Source of the DNA: Costus lasius
Taxonomy: Eukaryota; Streptophyta; Magnoliopsida; Zingiberales; Costaceae
DNA length: 64,000 nucleotides
Assembly (NCBI GenBank): GCA_027563935.2
Contig: CM050450.1
Coordinates: 30,615,439 to 30,679,438 of the forward strand
Reading direction: 5' to 3'
Part shown: positions 57,301-64,000 of the stretch, in pieces
How the letters are laid out: each line of letters opens with the position of its first letter
How positions within the stretch are numbered: the first letter of the stretch is position 1
The notes under the pieces: model-generated
Databases searched by the model: none
Told to the model about the DNA's origin: nothing
Seen by the model: the letters and a program-made list of their open reading frames with translations, nothing else
Position numbers and translations under genes: made by a program

Positions 57301-58157
57301 ATCTAGGAGAAGCAGCCTATGTATTAGGTGTCAAGATCTACCGGGATAGATCTAAGAGGCTTCTCGGGCTGTGCCAGAGTACTTACATCGATAAAATCCT
57401 GGAGAGATTCCATTTAGAGAATTCTAAACGTGGATATCTTCCAGTCAGACATGGTCTGAATCTTTCAAAGAGTCAGTGTCCACAAACACAGACTGAGAAA
57501 GATGAAATGGACAATACGCCTTATGCTTCGGCTATTGGGTCCATTATGTATGCGATGTTGTGTACTCGCCCAGACGTCGCTTACGGGTTAAGCGTGACCA
57601 GTCGATTCCAAAGTAATCCAGGATTGGCGCACTGGATTGCAGTCAAGAACATCTTAAAATATCTGCGGAGGACCAAAGATATGTTCTTGATATATGGTGG
57701 TCAGGAAGAACTCAGTATAGAGGGATATACTGACGCTTCGTTCCAGTCGGACCAGGATGATTTCCGATCGCAATCAGGCTATGTTTTTAGCTTGAATGGT
57801 GGAGCAGTGGTGTGGAAGAGCTTCAAACAGTCAACTGTTGCTGATTCCACAACAGAAGCCGAGTATGTTGCAGCCTCGGAAGCATCCAAGGAGGCAGTGT
57901 GGATTCGTAAGTTCGTGAGAGAACTTGGTGTCGTTCCTTCGAGTGCAGATCCTTTGGTTATCTTCTGTGATAACACTGGTGCTATAGCACAAGCAAAGGA
58001 ACCACGGTCGCACCAGAAGTCCAAGCACATACAGAGACGGTTTCACTTGATCCGGGAGATCATTGATCGAGGCGAGATCAAGATTTGCAAGGTTCATACA
58101 GATGACAATCTGGCAGACCCGCTTACCAAGCCTCTGGCGCAGCAGAAGCATGAGTAG
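54312..58157 (+). CDS. Gag-pol polyprotein of copia element K (1281 aa, slightly short)
   Basis: Same start and domain order as in B: gag, zinc knuckle (CFHCGQLGHWKKDC from residue 240), protease with LDTACGVH, integrase with HHCC and D..D..E (HSDVCG, SDRGGEY, VSERRNR), reverse transcriptase with YVDDILIIG and RNase H with GYTDASF, TTEAEY and FCDNTGA. One uninterrupted frame. It ends at TAG 58155-58157 (LAQQKHE) where B has AAG, so the last 13 residues are lost. These lie after the RNase H core, so activity may survive. Given the near-identical LTRs, it is the best candidate for a recently active copy here. Confidence 0.95.
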   Translation: MSFNVRSLLEREKFAGPNFSDWFGHLKIVLKAERKLYVLETAIPPQPAPNTARAVRDAYEKHVNDSIDVACLMLASMTPPLQRQHEDMSAIEIIANLKMLYAAQARTERYNLTKLFFQSKLAEGSPVGAHVLKMIGHKEALEKLGHTVNQELAVDIILQSLPPSFDAFIINFNMNKIDCTPAELLNMLLTTEETLKGKPSTSVLMVPSRNKKKGKKGKAPIKNYSKALKQKVKRSKDNRCFHCGQLGHWKKDCKALQGDKRGSIASGSGIYVTEVMLSSSTISWVLDTACGVHICSNVQELKRRRQVGQHEVDLRVGNGARVAAVAVGDYFISLPSGVVLELNNCYFVPSITKNIISIPALVRKGFAFECNISKCVLSHDNIVYATGSINNGLYMLDMENSIQNIDNKKAKYADDSTLLWHSRLGHINEKRIKRLHEHGLLGSFSYEEIDTCKACLMGKMTKSPFPHKGQRASGLLDLIHSDVCGPFSKHARGGYQYFITFTDDFSRYGYVYLMRHKSESFDKFKEFKNEVQNQLGRNIKALRSDRGGEYLSHGFTDYLKECGIISQLTPPGTPQWNGVSERRNRTLLDMVRSMMSQATLPYSFWGFALETAAKVLNRVPSKAVLKTPYELWYGKQPSLTFIRIWGCEAYVKKLASGKLESRSEKCIFVGYPKETKGYYFYDPKENKVFVARTAIFLEKEFLLQEASGREIKLDENSEEGQSSQAELDVPELVDQVTEQPEAQISREPRRSGRICRQPERYDGVYIIDNDEPLTYADAVSGPESARWLEAMRAEMDSMSDNQVWDLVDPPPGVIPIGCKWIFKKKIDMDGNVVTYKGRLVAKGFKQIYGIDYDETFSPVAMFKSIRILFAIAAYYDYEIWQMDVKTAFLNGNLDEDVYMTQPEGFTNPADRHKICKLKKSIYGLKQASRSWNIRFDESISEFGFIKNEDDPCVYKRFSGSVITFLILYVDDILIIGNDIPELHAVKAWLGKCFQMKDLGEAAYVLGVKIYRDRSKRLLGLCQSTYIDKILERFHLENSKRGYLPVRHGLNLSKSQCPQTQTEKDEMDNTPYASAIGSIMYAMLCTRPDVAYGLSVTSRFQSNPGLAHWIAVKNILKYLRRTKDMFLIYGGQEELSIEGYTDASFQSDQDDFRSQSGYVFSLNGGAVVWKSFKQSTVADSTTEAEYVAASEASKEAVWIRKFVRELGVVPSSADPLVIFCDNTGAIAQAKEPRSHQKSKHIQRRFHLIREIIDRGEIKICKVHTDDNLADPLTKPLAQQKHE

Positions 58158-58205
58158 CACTGTAATAATATGGGTTTGAGATTTCTCAACCATTAGATTA
58201 AGTGC

Positions 58206-58215
58206 AAGTGGGAGA
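58206..58215 (+). other. Polypurine tract of element K
   Basis: AAGTGGGAGA one base before the 3' LTR start at 58217. Confidence 0.9.
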
Positions 58216-58216
58216 T

Positions 58217-59917
58217 TGTTGGGGTATGCCCTTAAGGCTAATGTTTGAGGCCTTGGGATTGTATAAGTATCATGTAATAAACTCTTAAGTTTATAATAAG
58301 GCATGGTTGTTATTCAGGTTGTTACCTTGTCTGCTGTAATAAGTGTACTTCTGAATAATGTCTCAAAGCTGTTCAGCTAGGCTGACAGGCTATATGTCCT
58401 TAGTCGAGATATCTTGGTGAACATGAGACAGCCTTGATATGATGGAGACTAATATGAGTGCTAGTCTTATAGGATGCTTCGAGCATGGAATAAGATGTAG
58501 ACTCATGGGTACATTGGATGTACTGGACAGACCCTACTGGGATATTGCATTGCTTGTCACAATGTGAATGATCCCTGTAAGCAGCAAGTGGCACATGTCC
58601 TTTGACTTGAGATCACTTGTGTTTCTAAATGATGATTGTCATTGTTTTGAGGTAGTTCAATATCATTTGAAATATAATGATTATAGACTATCTTGGATGG
58701 TGAGCTTGAATCAGGTTAGGGCACTAGTGATAGATAAAGGATTGCCGTCTCCTTGTTTAAGGAGTGTGGTGTTCTAAGGGCCCCCCTATATGAGATGATT
58801 GAGATAGTGTATGGCCATACCCAGATGACTATGTGCATCTGATCTAATCATGCTCATCGTATTGGAGTTACAAGCTTGACCCGCTTGTCCAATAAGAACA
58901 TCCAGTGGCAAAGGACACATGTATGCCTTGTGAATTGAGTCACACTTGTGCTATGGTTTGGGAGTAGTCTTGGAAGATTCTTTCCTTTATATCGGGAGAC
59001 AGTGATGTGTTGCTAGATACCCCTCACTGATCGTGATAACGTAAGTTATCGTTACCGACATTTAGAGGAAACCCTCAGGGTCGCACAATTTGGTGATATG
59101 GCTTACTTGAGTCAGATCGTATGGACTGGATTCTTTGAGTTCAGATTAAAGGGATTTAATCTCTGATTGTAAGTGAGATCTGGTCTGATCATGTTTGATT
59201 GATTAGGACTTGAGATCGGTAAGCTTCGATCGAGAGAGGTGATGCTAGATCGGAGAGATCAAGGGCATCAGATGATGAATGGTTAGATCATGAGCCTTGG
59301 GGGTTCAATTTGGTCTAGACCAAGTGGCTAGAGCTATTTCGGTTTGGTTTGTTGAACCAAAGCCGATTTGACATTTTGGCTTGAACCGGTTCACAATGGT
59401 GAACGCATGGTTCAATCCTAAAATGCGTTTGGGTTGAGTTGAGTGCATGGACTTGATGAGCTTCCATTTATGGAAAGTCATCAAGGGCCGGTTTCACTCA
59501 CTTCAATGCCAAAAAACGCATATGCGTTTGCGCTCTTCTCTTCAACGCATTCGACTTTGGTTGGGTGGTGATTGACGAAGAGAAGGAGAGGTTGAGCAAG
59601 AGGAGCTCTCGGCCAAGAGGTTCATCATCCCCTTCCATTCGACACTTGAAGGCTTGGGTGTCTTGCTAGCACAAGAGACCGCAAGGAGTAAGCATCTTCA
59701 CCTTGTGTGTGAACTTGTGGAGGAGATCTACTTTGTTCTCTTTATCCAAGCCGACTTCCAAGCATATGGCGTTGGTATGATTTTTATCTCAATCTATTCA
59801 ATCGATTATAGTTGAACATATGGCATGCAAATGATCTTGAACCCTTGCTTCCGCTTGCATATTTTACATTAGCGCCATGCTTAGGGTTTTGCCCCCTTAT
59901 GATTAGGGGTTCCTACA
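58217..59917 (+). repeat. 3' LTR of element K
   Basis: 1701 bp, near-identical to 50694-52394; followed by aggac (59918-59922) and the J gag sequence. Confidence 0.96.
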
Positions 59918-59922
59918 AGGAC

Positions 59923-61110
59923 CCTAATATTCATTTAGCTATTTTTCTTGAATACTGCGATACTGTCAAAGTTAATGGAGTTTCGTCTAATGCGATAAGA
60001 TTAAGATTATTCCCGTTTTGTCTTAGGGACCGAGCGAGAGCTTGGCTATATTCAATGCCAGCAGGATCTATCACCACTTGGGAAGAGTTATCAAGAGCAT
60101 TTCTGAACAAATACTTCCCACCGAGCAAGACTGTTCAACTGCGCAACAGGATTACGAGTTTTGCACTGCAAGAGGGAGAGTCACTCTATGACGCTTGGGA
60201 ACGCTTCAAGGAGCTCTAGCGCATGTGCCCACACCATGGACTCCAGGAATGAGTTTTAATCCACATCTTTTACAATGGATTGGATTACAATACCAGATTG
60301 ATGGTGGACGCTGCGGCTGGAGGGGCGATCATGAGCAAGAGCGTGGAAGAAGCAACTGCTCTACTTGAGGATATGGCCATGAACCATAACCACTGGTCAA
60401 GCGAGCGAAACACTACTCCCACGGGATTTGGTAAGTACCATAATGATTCCTTGACATCTCTAGTGGCTAAGGTAGACTCTTTGGCTCAGAAGTTGGATTC
60501 TTTTTCCGTTCCCTCAATTGCAGTTAATGCAGTTTCTTGTGAGGTGTGTAGTGTAACAGGATACAATTCGTCTAAATGTCAAATCATAGCTTCATCACAG
60601 GAATTATAATCAGAGACCTATGAATGACAGTTAATGCTGTGGGGAATTATAATCAGAGACCTATGAATGACCCGTATTCTGCAACTTACAATCCGGGATG
60701 GACGAACCACCCCAACCTATCCTACAAGAACAATCAAGGGCAAATTCCTCCTCAATATTCACAGTAAAATAACAGGCCACCACCGGGCTTTCAACCAAGA
60801 TAGTATGGGTAGCCCCAGAAGTCAAACTATGAGACCATGCTTTAAGGAATTCTTTTGAAACAGCAGAAGAGCACTGAAGACCTCGCCGATGCGGTCAAGC
60901 AGCTGACATCTCATGTGGACGCCTTGGCTACCCACAACAAGATGTTAGAGAATCAGATTGTGCAGGAAGCCAGTACTGCTAGCAGGCCTACAGGGAGACT
61001 ACCGGGACAACCTGAAATGAACCCTAGAGAGCATTACAGTGCAATAACTACAAAGAGTGGTAAGCAGTTGGATGAGCCCCAGATGCCTGAGGAAGAGATC
61101 ACGCCTGCAG
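59923..61110 (+). pseudogene. Gag core and C-terminus of Athila-like element J
   Basis: Continues the frame cut at 50693. It holds the gag core typical of Athila/Tat (LRLFPFCLRDRARAWL, SITTWEELSRAFLNKYFPP, LYDAWERFKEL), then CPHHGLQE, FYNGLDYNTRLMVDAAAGG, a zinc-finger relic (CEVCSVTGYNSSKC) and the NPGWTNHPN..AITTKSGKQL tail. Stops at 60217-60219 and 60252-60254, and further stops near 60766, 60810 and 60856, disable it. A 28-bp direct repeat (60601-60628, 60644-60671) adds an out-of-frame duplication. It is cut at about 61110 by LTR G. Confidence 0.88.
60601..60671 (+). repeat. 28-bp direct repeat in J gag
   Basis: gaattataatcagagaccta plus eight bases at 60601-60628 and again at 60644-60671, separated by 15 bases. 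A small duplication specific to this copy that breaks the frame. Confidence 0.85.
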
Positions 61111-61114
61111 TTGT

Positions 61115-62832
61115 TGTGATCCACAAGTGCACGGATACTCGAAGTAATAAAGAAAGATATCGAACCACAGAGACCTACGTGTCAAGTACCAAATAATTGT
61201 ATTCTTACTAGTTAAGTAAACCGAATATGATGCAAGTGAATGATATAAAGGGTGAAAAGATAAATCAGAGAGATAAACTAGGACCAGGGTTTCATCCACC
61301 TTGATTTCAATGACTAGATATGAATAAAAAGTCGTCAGTCAAAGCTTGTTATGATAAAGACTTAATTTACTTCATAAAAGGATCATCTCACTTTCATGCA
61401 GACAATCATGTAGGGATCAATCATCGCTTTCGCGCAAGATCTATCCCAACGCTAAGAATAAGTAAATAATCAATCAAAGAATTCAAAGATCACTTTCGTG
61501 CATCCGAATTCTAAGTTGATTGTCTCAAGCGGAATCTCAAGGATCACTTTCGTGCATCTGAGACTCAACACAAGTCCTCCCTATGGTTCTCCATCGTTCC
61601 GATCCTCACTTTCGTGCAAGATCTCCACGTTTGACACACTAACTTAATCCTAAGTTCATAATTATCAACATGGCAATTACATCACTAAAATCAAATAATT
61701 AAGAACAAACATAATTTCTTACGGTGAGTTCCTATTTATCAATTTTAGGGTTCCAATTCTCAAGCAAGTCACCTTTCGGTCCTTATTGCGAGAACTCTAA
61801 ACATGATGACAAGAAGTAAACTAAGGAGAATTTTAGAACAATAATCACATAGGTAAAATTATCATGGCAAAATTATCTTGACGAAATAAAAAGTATCAAA
61901 TTATTAAAAATCAAAGGAATTACACCCCATGTCCCAAAATATGTCTAAGCTTGCATGGAGAAAGAAAAACAATCAACCATAGTTTCAAAGTATCAGAAGT
62001 TAAAGAGAAGGAAGAAATAAACTTTACAACACGGCTGTGAAATTAAACACAGCCGTAATTTGCAAGGAAACTCGCTGTGAACAGTGCCCGAGAGCTTCTT
62101 TCGTTGATTCCTCCTCCGATTCAACTCCTTTTCCTCTGAAACTTCTGGGATGTTGTCCTCTCCTCTAGGCTAAGCTTCTGCATCAAAATCACTGCCTGAG
62201 GTGCCCTCTATGCCTCTCGGCGCGAGGCCAAACCCTAACCGCCACCCTGGCGATTGCTCCCTCGTTCTGAATACACGTTTATGCTTTTGGTTTGTGTTTC
62301 TTCTCCTCTTTTATTCGAGTACGCCGCAACTTTCGGATCTCAATTTGGAGGTATGGATTAAAAATTATGACCCTCGCAAGATTCGGGGCGAAAAAATCAA
62401 GAAGGCGAGCGAAAATTACGGTACCGTAAAATAAATTACGGTACTGCCGTATTTTATTCACAAGTTTCTGGTCAAAAATTGATCAAAATATGGTACCATA
62501 AAGAAAAATACGGCACTGCCTTATTTTCTGCAAATTACAGCCGTAATATCCATTATACCGGTGGTGTATTTTTCAAACTTGCTCTGATTCGCATGAAAAT
62601 TGGCGGGCGGCTTCGTTTCGACGTCCTGAATCTATTCGTGCGCTCAAATCCTTCGAAATCCATCAAAATATGGCACTTTTTACCTGAAAAGTATCAAAAA
62701 CCAAAATAGAAGTAGATTTTAGAATATTTGATAAATTCAGCATAAAAACAAGTAAAAGATCCTCAATTTAGCATGAAAAAAATATATAAAATGATACAAA
62801 ATATACTATATATTTTGGTTTCATAAAAAACA
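61115..62832 (-). repeat. 3' LTR of gypsy element G (minus)
   Basis: On the plus strand begins TGTGATCCACAAGTGCACGG and ends near tcataaaaaaca; on the minus strand it ends GTGCACTTGTGGATCACA. It aligns with LTR F in opposite orientation. It is the 3' LTR because the region to its right has 3' UTR features (minus strand gcttgaggacaagcatag). Dyads at 62412-62430, 62433-62455 and 62506-62527. It was inserted into the J gag. Confidence 0.75.
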
Positions 62833-64000
62833 TAAGGCTCAAACTATGCTTGTCCTCAAGCAAAAATAAAAAATTGATTAAAAGAATAACCTTTTCATGC
62901 TGAATAAATTTCTAAAATACAATCATCAATGAAAAATTCCATCAATTGTTTCACAAAACTTCAAGTGAACATATCATCCTTAGAATTCAATCCTTTAGAT
63001 CCACAACTCAATCAAATAAAACTTTGCAACTTGTATAATAAATAGAATTTTCAATCTCATGATTTCACCTAGTTTTCAGTTCAAATCTATCATGCTTTTG
63101 TTTACAGGAATTAGGTTTCCAAGATCTTTTTCCACACATGTATTTTTTTTATTTTGTTGTTTTTGCAAAGATTGCATGTACCCACTTAGATACACTCTTT
63201 TTAATTTTTGACTTCAACTCTTATCTTCGGTACCACTATCAATTTTACATAGTGCCAAGTAGAGGAGTCTTATTATTAGCTTCTCTCATTATTTTTCATG
63301 CATAGACTTCAACCCATGTTTTAGGTACCACTATCAATTTTACATAGTGCCAAGTAGGCGAGTCTCTCACTATTCTGGGATTCTTCTTTCCCAACAAATA
63401 GTAAAATAGATTAAACATCTACTAGGTTGATCAATTGATATCAATTCAATAATCATACTCATATGCTCATTTTATTTAAAGGAGTAGTTTCACCTTAGAT
63501 CTTATTGCTCAAATAATACATCTACCCAAAATTTCATGCATCAACCAATGTCAAATTTCAAAGATAGATATGCATTGAAGAAATAAATCTAAAATGATAG
63601 TGTTTTTCTCTAATCACAAGTATGAACACAATCATCATCATAGAAAAATTCTTACATCCCTCATCACATGGACTCAAGTCACAAAAATTTTTAAACATCA
63701 AAATATATCAAAATCACTGCAAAAGATGTGAAGCATCAAACTCAAACAATCATGGTCAAAAGTATAAAACAATAGATTCAAGAAACAACATTGAGTAGAA
63801 ATCTCAATGAGTGATACAATCATAGATGCAACTATATGAAATAATCATGAACATGAGAGTGCAAATGATACTCACAAAACTATATAGCAGGCTTTGACCG
63901 AATATACATAAGGCTCGGACCAAAAATAGTGTCGGGCAGATGCTGCTAGGTCCAAAGGCGTGCCTTTTCAAAATTTTACCTACACAATTTAAGATACATA
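62833..64000 (-). mobile_element. 3' untranslated end of gypsy element G, continues off window
   Basis: AT-rich and without an ORF of note. On the minus strand gcttgaggacaagca lies about 20-35 bases before the LTR, a signature of the 3' end of Athila/Tat internal regions, but the usual G-rich purine tract is degraded. A 34-bp direct repeat occurs at 63229-63262 and 63324-63357. Confidence 0.6.
63229..63357 (+). repeat. 34-bp direct repeat in the G 3' UTR
   Basis: ggtaccactatcaattttac plus 14 bases at 63229-63262 and 63324-63357, each preceded by a cttcaac(t/c)c segment and followed by gagtct. A local duplication of about 95 bp with only part still similar. Confidence 0.85.

Larger units (their letters stand above)
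50694..59917 (+). mobile_element. Complete young Ty1/copia element K, nested in J gag
   Basis: 5' LTR (50694-52394), primer site (52397-52408), leader with tandem repeats, gag-pol (54312-58157), polypurine tract (58206-58215) and 3' LTR (58217-59917). Perfect target duplication aggac (50689-50693 and 59918-59922) in the gag frame of J. Both LTRs are 1701 bp and I spotted only four mismatches between them, the lowest divergence in the window. Same family as A and B. Confidence 0.97.
48794..64000 (+). mobile_element. Athila-like gypsy element J, interrupted by K and G, right end off window
   Basis: LTR (48794-50265), tRNA-Asp-type primer site (50279-50297), then gag in three pieces: 50415-50693, 59923-60609 and on to about 61110. 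K sits in the first gap with target duplication aggac. LTR G interrupts gag again at 61115. Pol and the 3' LTR of J are beyond the window. Confidence 0.8.

Noticed and set aside
62201..62434. 77-aa ORF in LTR G as a host exon
   Set aside because: Lies within the LTR next to dyad repeats and aligns with LTR F sequence without a kept frame.

Overview
The window looks like a gene-poor, repeat-rich part of a large plant (angiosperm) genome. Practically every base can be placed in, or next to, an LTR retrotransposon. There are Ty1/copia elements primed by initiator tRNA-Met (primer site TGGTATCAGAG), Ty3/gypsy elements of the Athila/Tat type (tRNA-Asp-like primer site, the GCGC..TGGGAGGCAACCCA motif after pol, typical Athila gag) and one chromodomain gypsy element. 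I found no convincing host gene, tRNA, rRNA or CRISPR array. The species cannot be named from this sequence. Letters A to L below are local names.

Left half (1-35870) is a nest of copia elements. A (1-16359, 5' LTR outside the window) carries B (5408-14458, complete, intact 1294-codon gag-pol) inside its RNase H region, proved by a 5-bp target duplication. A itself sits inside the integrase region of an older, decayed element C (16360-18341 plus its 3' LTR). The C 3' LTR was hit by element D (19166-34734). D has two 2.2-kb LTRs, badly decayed coding remains, an A-family solo LTR (28844-30520), and a rearranged 5' end in which 2 kb of D's own 3' flank has been copied behind its 5' LTR (21386-23385), followed by a second, partial LTR.

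Middle (35871-48793) holds gypsy sequence on the minus strand: an ORF remnant, a plus-strand gypsy LTR (F, 37145-38998), and element E (about 39006-44047, minus) with gag-like sequence but no reverse transcriptase or integrase. The E LTR holds an A-family solo LTR. Next come the integrase end and chromodomain of gypsy element L and its 3' LTR (44728-48271), which is split by a C-family solo LTR. A 0.5-kb AT-rich stretch without recognisable content follows.

Right part (48794-64000) is a plus-strand Athila-like element J (LTR, primer site, gag). Its gag is interrupted first by K (50694-59917), a very young copia element with almost identical LTRs and a nearly full gag-pol ORF, and then by a minus-strand gypsy element G whose 3' LTR and 3' UTR run to the end of the window.

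The copia elements share one life cycle: transcription from the LTR, a 1.7-1.9 kb leader with conserved stem-loops, then one gag-pol polyprotein (capsid/nucleocapsid, protease, integrase, reverse transcriptase, RNase H), priming at the PBS and second-strand synthesis from the purine tract. B and K are the only copies here that look potentially competent. The most noteworthy signals beyond the nesting are covarying hairpins in the copia leader, a dyad-symmetric TTACGG..CCGTAA module repeated in the gypsy LTRs, and the template-switch-like rearrangement around D.
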